A stretch of 14,511 nt of DNA from assembly GCA_964557575.1 (NCBI GenBank), contig CAZLBC010000107.1, forward strand, positions 1-14,511, in the 5' to 3' direction. This DNA is from CAZLBC01 sp964557575 (lineage in GTDB: Bacteria > Planctomycetota > Phycisphaerae > SM23-33). The translations under genes and the position numbers were made by a program. The notes under the pieces are model-generated. The model had not been told where the DNA came from and made no database searches. It worked only from the letters and a program-made list of their open reading frames with translations. This document shows positions 7,182 to 14,475 of the stretch, in pieces; within the stretch, counting starts at the first letter, position 1; each line of letters begins with the position of its first letter.

Positions 7182-7637
7182 CTACTTAAACAGCGTCCGT
7201 CCGGCCTTTTCGAGGGGGATGTTCAGCGGGCCGTACGGGGTGCCGACCTTCATGCCGCCGGTCAGCCGGTAGCCGGCGCCGTCGCCGCTGAGCATGCGGA
7301 AGGCGGCCAGGCCCAGGTCGCGGGGCGATACCCCCAGACCGATTTCCACGGCCTCCGGGACGTTCGGCCGGCAGACCAACTCTTTCGTGGTCCCGCAGCG
7401 GCCGACGGCCGTGTCCGCCAGCACGAGGTTGAACCCGATATCCCGGACGGTCATCGGGAACGCGCTGCGATTCGTCAGTTTCAGGAGGATTCTGCCCCCC
7501 GCGCGGGAGAGGGTCAGCGTGTCCCATTTGATCTGCGTCAGCTCGACCGCCGGGATCGCCGGTATGGGTATCGAGCCGCTCTTTTTCAGCGGCAGCCGGC
7601 GTTTCCCGACCAGCGGGGCGTTGACGCTCAGTCCCAT
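7182..7637 (-). CDS. LEA2/WHy-domain protein, apparently missing its first domain
   Basis: This 151-residue product resembles the second half of tandem LEA type 2 (water stress/hypersensitive response) proteins. Residues 29-146 form one whole LEA2-like domain: VELTQIKWDTL, RILLKLTNRSAFPMTVRDIGFNLVLAD and the closing strand GTPYGPLNIPLEKAG (132-146). Residues 5-21, VNAPLVGKRRLPLKKSG, look like the same closing strand of a preceding domain (PLKKSG against PLEKAG), but the body of that domain is absent: the cytochrome gene ends only 23 bases upstream of the ATG. No signal peptide or lipobox is left, although family members are often exported. GGAG ten bases before the ATG could still allow translation, coupled to the gene before it. 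Family function is poorly known (stress-related, membrane-associated). It may be a decaying remnant or a natural short form. Confidence 0.72.
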   Translation of the reverse strand: MGLSVNAPLVGKRRLPLKKSGSIPIPAIPAVELTQIKWDTLTLSRAGGRILLKLTNRSAFPMTVRDIGFNLVLADTAVGRCGTTKELVCRPNVPEAVEIGLGVSPRDLGLAAFRMLSGDGAGYRLTGGMKVGTPYGPLNIPLEKAGRTLFK

Positions 7638-7660
7638 CTCGCTTCGGCTCCGACGCTTCC

Positions 7661-10525
7661 CTACTCCGCGATGATGTTCGCGTGTTGTTTTCGCATCGCG
7701 GCCAGCCGCCGCGCCTGGTCTTCGCTGAAGTGGCCGGCGAGCTGGGCGTAGGTGTCCATCCAGGTCACGAAACGCTCCAGGTCCCCGGGGGTGAGGGCGA
7801 CCTTCTTATGCCCCGATTTCAGGTGGGCCAGGAGGCTGCTGCGTTTGGACATGTACTCGTAGACCTTCGTCTCGGGGCGGTTGATCCTGAGCTGCTCGCG
7901 AATCATCCCCCGCAGGCTGACCTTCCCGTAGCCGGTCAGGGCCGGGTAGGAATGCTTGACGCCGGCGAAGTTGAGTTTCGGCTTGTCCGTGCCCTTCTTC
8001 CCGTCGTGGCACCCGACGCATTTTTTCTCCAGGATCGGCTGGATGAGGATGTCGTAGCGCAGCGGCCAGGAACCCGGGGGGCCCGGCGTCAGCTTCGACG
8101 GCGGCCTGCGCGAGGCGATCGAGACCTTCCCCTCGGCGCGGGGCGTCGTCTCGTACTTCGACTCGTGGCAGCCGACGCACGCCAGGGTTTTGCCCGGGTG
8201 CACGTAGGTCCCGGTTCGCATGGTCTGGGCGGTCAGCCCCTCGGCGTCGAGGGCCTGGAAGAAAATCGTGATGCCCGAGGGGGCGTGAAAGTACGCCGAG
8301 CCGTCCTCCTCGACCGGCACGGTGCCGAGCACGACCTTCCCCGGGTCGTCCTTCTTCATGCCGATGTGCGGCCGGTTCATCGTCGGCTGCGTCTTGGGCG
8401 GCACGGCCACCAGCCGCAGCCGCTTGATCGATCCCCGCGGCATGTCCTTCAGCACGCCCACGTAGATATCGGACAGCATGAACGTGCCCTGCTGCGGGCC
8501 GTCCCACGCCACGTTGTCCGGGATCTCCCGCGGGCGCTCCCGCGCGGCGACCGGGAGCGGGAACATCGTCGATATGGTCTCGTCGCGATACAGGAGCGTG
8601 AGGTTGCCGAAGACGTCGTAGAGATAGACCCCCACGCAGTCGGGCGGTATCCGTCCGCCCTGTTTGCCGAGCGGCTTGTGGCTCCAGCCGGTCAGGAAGC
8701 AGCGCTCCGAGAGGGGCGAGGGGTTGACGTACCAGCTCCCGGGCCAGCCCTCCATCTCGGGGAAGCAGGTCTCGGGCGTCAGGCGGGTGAGGGGTGCCGC
8801 GCCGTCGAGCCCCCTGGCCGGGTCGATGAGGATCAGGCTGCCCGCCGTCACGCTGTGATGGGCGGACGCCGTGGCCACCAGCTTCCGCGATGACGGTATC
8901 GCCCGGGCCTCGAAGATGCAGTGGGGATTGGTCGTGTAATTTCCGTAGAGGTGGCGCGGGTTCGTGCCGTCCGGGTTGCACTCCCAGAGGCTCATGAACG
9001 CGTTGTTGTGGCGGTCGACATAGTCCCACCGCGCGAACATGATCGTGCCGTCGTTGGAGATCTCCGGGGTCCACTCGAACATCTCGAACCCGGAGATGTT
9101 GATCATGTCCGTACCGTCGCCGCTGATCGTGTGGAGCGTGTAGACCGCGCACGGGCGGCCCGGTCCGCCGCCGCACCGGACGTAGCTCTCGGGCAGGGCC
9201 GTCTCCTCGCATGTTCGCAGGGCGGTCTGCCTGCCGCACTGGAGAAACTGGGCCCGCCGCGTGGAGAGGAAGACGATCCGCCCGCCGGGCAGGTACCGCG
9301 CGTCGAAGCTGTTGTACTTCCCGCGGGTCAACCGCCGCAGGCCCGTGCCGTCGACGTTCATCTCGAAGACCTGGTAGAAGGAGTCCTCCGGCAGGTTGTC
9401 CTTGTCGACCTTGTCCCGGAGCTTCGCAACGTGCGGGTAGTACTTGCACCAGGCGAACAGGATCTTCGTCCCGTCGTACGACAGCGACGGCCGCAGAAAA
9501 CTCCCCTCGTCGAAATCCTCCGTCAGGCAGGTCAGTCTCGGCGCGTCGCTTTTGAAGTCCTCCATGACGTAGATACCGCCGCCGGGACGCGACCACCACC
9601 CGAGGTACTGGTCCGACATGTGGCTGAAGCTGCCGTGCACGCGCTTGGTGACGATGATCCGGTCGAAGTCGAGCAGGGGGTTTTTAAATGACAGCGCCCG
9701 CACCGCGCGGCAGGCGTCGAAGTAGCAGGCGCGGTACCGGTCGGGCGCACCGCCGGCGGCGAGCCGCGTCTCGATCGACGCGGCCGCCTTCGTGAAGTCG
9801 CCGCAGTCGACCCCCCGGTTCGCGAGATCGGCGGCCAGCAGCCTGCCGCGCCTGACCACTTCCCGCGCGCCGGCGGCGAATGAACCGGCGGCAGCCGCGG
9901 GCGCGGCGGCGGATTTCTTCCTGCCGGTCGACCACCGGCTGGTGCTGGACTGGTCCGCGGGCTTGTTCAGCGCGATGTTTTTCCGCGGGGCCTCGGCGCC
10001 GTAGACCTCGACCTCGTCGAGGTGGAAGTACTCGGTCTTCTCGAGTTGCAGGCGGACGTAACGGGTTGTCGTCTTGCCGCCGTCGACCACGAGCGGCTCT
10101 TTGTCGGAATACCCGAGGAAGACGCCGCCGTCGTGCCGGTAGAACCGCTGCCAGTTCTTTCCGTCCGACGAAAAGAGCACGAGGATCCGCGCGTTCCTCC
10201 CGGCGGTCCCGTCGCAGCGATTGTAGACGACAACGCGGTCGACGGCGATTTCCGTACCGAGATCGACCTGCCACCAGGGGTTCTTTTCACGGGCGGTGTG
10301 GAAACCCCACTTCCCGTCCGTGACGCCGTCGACGCCGCCGGCGGCGTCGGCCTTCGCGTCGACCGGGTTTCGTTCCGGCGCGGCGGCCTTCTTTTCTTTC
10401 GCCGGGTCCAGCCGCTTATCGAGCTGGCGCAGCCAGTCGATTTCGAGGGCGGACAACTCGGCGGCCGGGGCGGCGGCGGCGAGGAGCAGCACCGGCAGGA
10501 GTATGAGTGAAGCTGCCTTGTTCAT
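7661..10525 (-). CDS. Exported diheme HzsA-like protein with discoidin domain and beta-propeller
   Basis: This 954-residue protein has a Sec signal peptide (1-22, ending APAA), a discoidin/F5-8C-like domain (about 55-176: NPWWQVDLG, FSSDGKNWQRF, YVRLQLEKTEYFHLDEVEVYG), an Ala-rich linker (204-220), TolB/PD40-like propeller repeats (about 330-640: PSLSYDGTKILFA, FEMNVDGTGLRRLT, PEISNDGTIMFARWD, CNPDGTNPRHL), and a C-terminal part with two c-type haem motifs, CVGCH at 783-787 and 836-840. The propeller plus late CxxCH pair matches proteins annotated as related to the hydrazine synthase alpha subunit, common in Planctomycetes and relatives without anammox. Tyr791 is four residues after the first motif. 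GGAG stands nine bases before the ATG at 10523-10525. It is divergent from the oxidoreductase gene. Electron transfer outside the cytoplasm is likely; the substrate is unknown. The discoidin domain hints at attachment to a glycan. Confidence 0.88.
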   Translation of the reverse strand: MNKAASLILLPVLLLAAAAPAAELSALEIDWLRQLDKRLDPAKEKKAAAPERNPVDAKADAAGGVDGVTDGKWGFHTAREKNPWWQVDLGTEIAVDRVVVYNRCDGTAGRNARILVLFSSDGKNWQRFYRHDGGVFLGYSDKEPLVVDGGKTTTRYVRLQLEKTEYFHLDEVEVYGAEAPRKNIALNKPADQSSTSRWSTGRKKSAAAPAAAAGSFAAGAREVVRRGRLLAADLANRGVDCGDFTKAAASIETRLAAGGAPDRYRACYFDACRAVRALSFKNPLLDFDRIIVTKRVHGSFSHMSDQYLGWWSRPGGGIYVMEDFKSDAPRLTCLTEDFDEGSFLRPSLSYDGTKILFAWCKYYPHVAKLRDKVDKDNLPEDSFYQVFEMNVDGTGLRRLTRGKYNSFDARYLPGGRIVFLSTRRAQFLQCGRQTALRTCEETALPESYVRCGGGPGRPCAVYTLHTISGDGTDMINISGFEMFEWTPEISNDGTIMFARWDYVDRHNNAFMSLWECNPDGTNPRHLYGNYTTNPHCIFEARAIPSSRKLVATASAHHSVTAGSLILIDPARGLDGAAPLTRLTPETCFPEMEGWPGSWYVNPSPLSERCFLTGWSHKPLGKQGGRIPPDCVGVYLYDVFGNLTLLYRDETISTMFPLPVAARERPREIPDNVAWDGPQQGTFMLSDIYVGVLKDMPRGSIKRLRLVAVPPKTQPTMNRPHIGMKKDDPGKVVLGTVPVEEDGSAYFHAPSGITIFFQALDAEGLTAQTMRTGTYVHPGKTLACVGCHESKYETTPRAEGKVSIASRRPPSKLTPGPPGSWPLRYDILIQPILEKKCVGCHDGKKGTDKPKLNFAGVKHSYPALTGYGKVSLRGMIREQLRINRPETKVYEYMSKRSSLLAHLKSGHKKVALTPGDLERFVTWMDTYAQLAGHFSEDQARRLAAMRKQHANIIAE

Positions 10526-10599
10526 GGCGCGTCTCTCCGGAACATGACGGACGTAACATCCTCATCAATAGTACCGCGCGGGCGTCGGTAACCGCATGA

Positions 10600-10605
10600 A
10601 TTATA
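10600..10605 (-). promoter_or_regulatory. Candidate -10 element for the HzsA-like gene
   Basis: TATAAT on the minus strand lies 75 bases upstream of the ATG in an A+T-rich patch of the 251-bp divergent intergenic region (10526-10776). No matching -35 hexamer is visible at the right distance, so this is tentative. Confidence 0.35.
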
Positions 10606-10719
10606 TGATATCACGATATGCGATTTTTGACACGGAAAGATCGTCACCGGGATCGCGGAAAAATATACATATCTTTGGACGGGGCGGTAAACGCGGTGTT
10701 TATTATCGGCCCGCCGGGG

Positions 10720-10728
10720 TGGTATAAT
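10720..10728 (+). promoter_or_regulatory. Extended -10 promoter for the Gfo/Idh/MocA gene
   Basis: TGGTATAAT is a perfect extended -10 (TGn plus TATAAT), which can function with a poor -35; the best upstream hexamer (TTATTA at 10700-10705) is weak. The leader to the ATG at 10777 would be about 40 bases and contains GAGGAGA (10766-10772) as ribosome binding site. Confidence 0.6.
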
Positions 10729-10776
10729 AACGGCACTGTACGACGATACCGAACGACGTTGCATCGAGGAGATACC

Positions 10777-12144
10777 ATGAAAACCACCAAAAGCCATCGA
10801 GCCACGCGACGCCGTTTTCTCGCGACCGCCGGCGCGACAGGCGCGCTGACCATCGTTCCGCGGCACGTGCTCGGCGCGGGCAAAAAGGCGCCCAGCGACA
10901 AGATCAACATCGGCTGCGTCGGCGTCGGCGGCATGCAGGGCGCCGGCGACGTCCGCAACGTCAGCAGAGAGAACATCTACGCCCTCTGCGACGTGGACAA
11001 AAAACACCTGGAGAAGGCCGCGGGGCGGTACACGTCGGCAAAGCAGTACCGCGACTTCCGCGAGATGCTGGACAAGGAGCACAAGAACCTCCAGGCGATC
11101 ACCTGCACGATCCCGGATCACATGCACGCGTCCGTGTCGCTGTGGGCCATGGAGCGCGGGCTCGGCGTCTACTGCCAGAAGCCCCTGACCCAGACCGTCT
11201 GGGAGGCCCGCCTGCTGACGAATGCGGCGAAGAAGTACAACGTGGCCACGCAGATGGGCAACCAGGGCTACTCCTGCGAGGCGACGCGCGTGGCCTGCGA
11301 GTTCATCTGGAACGGCACCATCGGGGAGGTCAGGGAGGTTCACTCCATGCACGGCGGCGGCTTTGCCCGCAACGTCAAGACGTGGCCGCCGAAGCAGGAC
11401 GTGCCGGCGCACCTGAACTGGGACCTGTGGCAGGGCCGGACACAGGAGCGCCCCTACGGCAAGGGGATCCACCCGATCCACTGGCGCGGTTTCCTGAACT
11501 ACGGCACGCAGATGGTCGGCGACTGGGGCGTTCACATGCTCGGCCCGGTCAACATGGGCCTGATGCCGGGAAGCCCCACCAGCGTCGAGTGCCTCAAGGT
11601 CGAGGGCGTGAATCCCGTCACCTACCCCAGTTACTGCTGCCGGTTCGAGTTCCCCGAGCGTCCGTGCACGCGCGTCAAATCGGGTACGTTGCCCCCGCTG
11701 ACGGTCTACTGGTACGAGGGCAAGATGAAGCGTGAATTCAAGCTCCCCGAGGGGATACCGCAGAAAGACTGGAAACGCAACAACACGCTCTATGTCGGCT
11801 CCAGGGGTTTCATGGGGACCGGCGGGCGCGGCGAAAGCGTGCGCCTGCTTCCCGAGACGGCCATGAAGGGCGTGGGCAAGCCGCCGCGCGTCATCGACCG
11901 CGTCAGGGGCGGGCACCACGGAAGCTGGATCCGGGCGGTCAAGGAAGGCACGCAGACCTGCTCGAACTTCACCGTCGCCGGGCCCTACGCCGAGTGGCTG
12001 CTGCTGGGCACGATCTGCTGGCGCTTCCCGAACCAGAAACTGCTGTGGGACGCCGAGAACCTGAAGTTCAAGAACAACGACAAGGCCAACGAGTTCATCA
12101 AGCCCCGGTTCCGCGCGGGCTGGGAGCTGAAAGACGTCACGTGA
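10777..12144 (+). CDS. Tat-exported Gfo/Idh/MocA family oxidoreductase
   Basis: This 455-residue protein is an NAD(P)-dependent oxidoreductase of the Gfo/Idh/MocA family, most members of which act on sugars, sugar acids or inositols. A twin-arginine signal is clear (TRRRFLATAG, residues 10-19, then a hydrophobic stretch to about 34), so the folded, cofactor-loaded protein would leave the cytoplasm, as glucose-fructose oxidoreductase does. The Rossmann part begins INIGCVGVGGMQGAG (43-57); CQKP (133-136) replaces the common EKP with Lys135 kept; GDWGVHMLG (248-256) supplies the conserved Asp249 and His253. I start at 10777 because GAGGAGA lies just before this ATG and the twin-arginine motif follows; an in-frame ATG at 10618 would lie upstream of the promoter. 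It is divergent from the HzsA-like gene. Such exported members are numerous in Planctomycetes and Lentisphaerae; the substrate cannot be told from sequence. Confidence 0.95.
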   Translation: MKTTKSHRATRRRFLATAGATGALTIVPRHVLGAGKKAPSDKINIGCVGVGGMQGAGDVRNVSRENIYALCDVDKKHLEKAAGRYTSAKQYRDFREMLDKEHKNLQAITCTIPDHMHASVSLWAMERGLGVYCQKPLTQTVWEARLLTNAAKKYNVATQMGNQGYSCEATRVACEFIWNGTIGEVREVHSMHGGGFARNVKTWPPKQDVPAHLNWDLWQGRTQERPYGKGIHPIHWRGFLNYGTQMVGDWGVHMLGPVNMGLMPGSPTSVECLKVEGVNPVTYPSYCCRFEFPERPCTRVKSGTLPPLTVYWYEGKMKREFKLPEGIPQKDWKRNNTLYVGSRGFMGTGGRGESVRLLPETAMKGVGKPPRVIDRVRGGHHGSWIRAVKEGTQTCSNFTVAGPYAEWLLLGTICWRFPNQKLLWDAENLKFKNNDKANEFIKPRFRAGWELKDVT

Positions 12145-12168
12145 GGGGGGTTTTCGGTATCAGAGAGA

Positions 12169-12192
12169 GGTCCGCGGACCACCTGGGTACCC
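12169..12192. repeat. Two adjacent palindromes after the oxidoreductase gene
   Basis: GGTCCGCGGACC (12169-12180) and GGGTACCC (12185-12192) are perfect palindromes four bases apart. They are flanked by six Gs right after the stop codon (12145-12150) and seven Cs (12206-12212) followed by TTTG, which could close a larger structure. A structured 3' end of the oxidoreductase mRNA is possible; a canonical T-tailed terminator is not present. Confidence 0.35.
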
Positions 12193-12254
12193 TGTGGCGT
12201 TCCGGCCCCCCCTTTGTAGAGAGCGTCAACTGCGGGGCCCGGAAAAGACCATAT

Positions 12255-12543
12255 ATCCAGACCGACAATCGCTTCGAACGTCTCGGAGACAACCGTTTCC
12301 CACGAATGTACCGGGAGCCTCGGTGAAGGCAGATCGATAATGCAGGGGATATCGCGCTTGCTCGGGCCGGGCGTGATCGCATTGCCGAATCCAACATCGG
12401 TCGTGATGTGCATTCGTTCATTTTCCAGGAGGGCGTCTACATGGACACGAATCTTCTCATACTGTTGATCCTCCTTGATGCGCTCGGCCCGACTTTATGC
12501 GCTCGGCCCGAATAGAAGACTCGTCGAAGGCTGGAGAGCGGGG
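12255..12543 (-). pseudogene. Remnant of an AbiEii-type nucleotidyltransferase gene
   Basis: In the minus strand the stretch reads through blocks typical of nucleotidyl transferase AbiEii/AbiGii toxin proteins: FDESSIRAERIK (from 12528), then EDQQYEKIRVHVDALL, then TDVGFGNAITPGP, IDLPSPRLPVHSWETVVSETFEAIVGLD (ending at 12255). The segment covers only the middle of the family's usual 250-300 residues; the N-terminal nucleotidyltransferase motif and the C-terminal part that normally follows the EKFEAMV block are gone, and a stop (12544-12546) bounds the left end of the protein. The block is split between two frames by a tandem duplication at 12478-12511. Removing 19 bases restores one frame running IRAERIKEDQQYEK. 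No AbiEi partner is seen. This is a decayed type IV toxin-antitoxin or related gene; the family call is from memory of the conserved blocks. Confidence 0.72.
12478..12511 (+). repeat. Tandem direct repeat, 15 bp with 19-bp period
   Basis: ATGCGCTCGGCCCGA occurs at 12478-12492 and again at 12497-12511. The 19-base period is not a multiple of three, so the duplication shifts the reading frame of the AbiEii-like remnant in which it lies. Confidence 0.9.
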
Positions 12544-12603
12544 TTATAATAACACCGTAAGAACCGGTTCGCCCGCATCCGGGAGAGCGTGATCGTTACC
12601 GGG

Positions 12604-14475
12604 TCACTTGGATGCGGCGGCCCTTGCGGAGAGTTTGTTCCTTGTTCCGGCAGGCTTGAACTTCGGATCGGTGGTAAGAAGAATCTTGCACACCGAACAA
12701 CCGTCCTCGCGCATCCACAGGTTGATCGTGTGTACTCCCGGTGTGATTCCCGGGATCTTCCCTGTCTTCCTTTCCATGTTTGTTCTGGACCAGGACCGTT
12801 GTCTCCCGACCGTCATCCGTGCGGCCACTAACCTCTCGTCGATGCCGATGTGAACCGAGTCGCCGTTCTTGTCGCCGTGTCCCTGCACCCAGACTATATA
12901 GGTCCCGCCCGTTGAAAACTGCACGCGGTAGTCCAGGCGCGGGCTGTGATCAATCAGAGATCTGTGTTTCGTGCGTCCTTTATCGGGAACCCGCACGGTA
13001 TGGGTCCGGGCGTCCCTGCCCCTGAAGACCTTCCATTCCATGCCGCCGGCCGGTGTCGACCGGTCGAAGTCGGCCGCCGGTATGACCACCGTTCCGTTTT
13101 TCTCGATGAAGGGACCTTTCCCGCCGCCGCTCGATGCGACGGTACCGGTCGAGACCGGCTGTTTTTCGGGTGGTTTTTCGGGGTTGGTCGGCGCCGCGGC
13201 CGGTGTAAAAAAATCCTCGTCGATCGAATAGTCCGTGGATCGCATGTACCGGGCCGGGGGCGCTGACGCTGCGTCGCGCGTATCGTCTTGCCGGGGGCCG
13301 CCGTTCCGGTCCTCCACCGCGGTCTGTGAATCAATACCGGGGGCGTCGGACGATCCGATCACGGCTGTCAGGACCACGGCCGAAATCACCAGCAACAGCG
13401 CGCCGGAGAGGATGCCGATCAGCACGATCTTTTTGCGTTGTTGTACGCTCTTCCCGGGCCCCGCGTCTTCCTGCTCCGGTTCGGGTCTTCCGGTGCGCGG
13501 TTTGATCGCGGGGACCGGCGCGGACTTCGGGGCGCCTACCACTGCGCTTATCTTCGCGAGGTCCGAACGTTCGTAATGCTCCATATCCCCGGCGATGGAC
13601 CTGAGTTGTTCGGACAGTTTCCCGCAGTCGGCCGTTCGCTTCGCCGGATCCTTGACCAGGCACCCGTTGATCAATGCGACGAGGGCCGGGGGAATGCCTG
13701 GACGCGTGTTGGCAATATCCGGAACGGGTGCTTCAAGGTGCTTGCGGTACATGTGCTTTTTCGTCTTCGCGACGAAGGGCGGCACGCCGCTTATCAGCCA
13801 CCAGAGTATGACGCCCAGCGCGTAGACGTCCGATGCGGGTTCGGCCTTCTTTCCCCTGATGACCTCGGGCGATGTGAAGAACGGCGAGTCGATCTTCTCC
13901 CTGCGGGTCGGGGCGTCTCCATCCTTTTGCATCGCCGCCGCGCCGAAATCCAGTACCTTGCACGTTCCTTTGCTGTTGAGGATCAGGCTGGCGGGCTTGA
14001 TATCCTGGTGGACCATTCCCGTTTCATGCGCGAAGGCCAGCCCGGCCGCGGCATCGGCGATAATCGTGCATATCCGGCTGAAGGACAACTCCTCCCTGGC
14101 AAAGATCAGGTCTTCGACCGTTCGGCCCTCGAAGTACTCCTTCGCGACGGCGACCACGCCTTCCTCGTGAATCACGTCGTAGATGCACACGATATTCGGA
14201 TGCTGCAGGACTGCGGCTGCCTGGACCTCTCGAAGAAAGTTCTTCAGGTGCTGGGATTCCCCGTCGTGCTGAAGCGTTTCCGATACGGTTTTGAACGCGA
14301 CCTTCCTGATGAGAATCTCGTCGTCCGCCAGAAATGTGCGGCTGGCATCTTCTTCCGACAGCAGCTCCAGGATGCGGTACCTGCCGAGCTTGACTCCCTT
14401 CCAGTCGTTTTCCGACCAGAGCCGGTCATGCATGTTTCCCCGTCCGTTCGCCGATTGTTTTGAGTATTCTGACAT
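12604..14475 (-). CDS. Membrane-anchored Ser/Thr kinase-like receptor with carbohydrate-binding-like outer domain
   Basis: The product has about 623 residues counted from the ATG at 14475. Residues 32-300 form a bacterial PknB-type kinase domain: Lys62 in VAFK, Glu83 in the C helix, HQDIKPAS (156-163), DFG (176-178), SPE (202-204) and SDVYALGVILWWLISG. A Pro-rich linker leads to one membrane span (about 349-374, KIVLIGILSGALLLVISAVV), then a low-complexity stretch and an outer domain (about 460-612) ending in HTINLWMREDGCSVCKILLT. That ending is familiar from carbohydrate-binding modules and GH115 C-terminal-like domains of polysaccharide degraders. Several kinase motifs are degenerate: no glycines in the nucleotide loop (LLSEEDASRTFLA), HRD changed to HQD, and the Mg-binding Asn changed to Ser163. 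Start choice is uncertain: ATG 14487, ATG 14433 and TTG 14502 are also in frame, and the frame stays open to the window edge. Confidence 0.87.
   Translation of the reverse strand: MSEYSKQSANGRGNMHDRLWSENDWKGVKLGRYRILELLSEEDASRTFLADDEILIRKVAFKTVSETLQHDGESQHLKNFLREVQAAAVLQHPNIVCIYDVIHEEGVVAVAKEYFEGRTVEDLIFAREELSFSRICTIIADAAAGLAFAHETGMVHQDIKPASLILNSKGTCKVLDFGAAAMQKDGDAPTRREKIDSPFFTSPEVIRGKKAEPASDVYALGVILWWLISGVPPFVAKTKKHMYRKHLEAPVPDIANTRPGIPPALVALINGCLVKDPAKRTADCGKLSEQLRSIAGDMEHYERSDLAKISAVVGAPKSAPVPAIKPRTGRPEPEQEDAGPGKSVQQRKKIVLIGILSGALLLVISAVVLTAVIGSSDAPGIDSQTAVEDRNGGPRQDDTRDAASAPPARYMRSTDYSIDEDFFTPAAAPTNPEKPPEKQPVSTGTVASSGGGKGPFIEKNGTVVIPAADFDRSTPAGGMEWKVFRGRDARTHTVRVPDKGRTKHRSLIDHSPRLDYRVQFSTGGTYIVWVQGHGDKNGDSVHIGIDERLVAARMTVGRQRSWSRTNMERKTGKIPGITPGVHTINLWMREDGCSVCKILLTTDPKFKPAGTRNKLSARAAASK

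Noticed and set aside
7806..9599. Long open frame on the same strand inside the HzsA-like gene
   Set aside because: Out-of-frame shadow with Arg/Gly/Pro-rich translation and no domain; the real frame holds the propeller repeats and CxxCH motifs.
7661..10525. Evidence for anammox or hydrazine synthesis
   Set aside because: Only the alpha-like protein is present, with added sugar-binding-type domain and no beta/gamma subunits; HzsA-related proteins occur widely in non-anammox relatives.
10627..10632. Consensus TTGACA on the plus strand
   Set aside because: No -10 lies 15-19 bases downstream; the next TATACA (10664-10669) is 31 bases away.
10522..11919. Antisense open frame across the oxidoreductase gene
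   Set aside because: No recognisable protein features; the plus-strand gene has a twin-arginine signal, Rossmann motif and ribosome binding site.
12543..12552. TATAATAAC promoter-like sequence on the plus strand
   Set aside because: It points into the 3' end of the minus-strand kinase gene with no plus-strand gene after it, and lies at the edge of the AbiEii relic.
12145..12603. Intact AbiE toxin-antitoxin system
   Set aside because: Only the middle of an AbiEii-like protein remains, in two frames, with no AbiEi antitoxin gene beside it.
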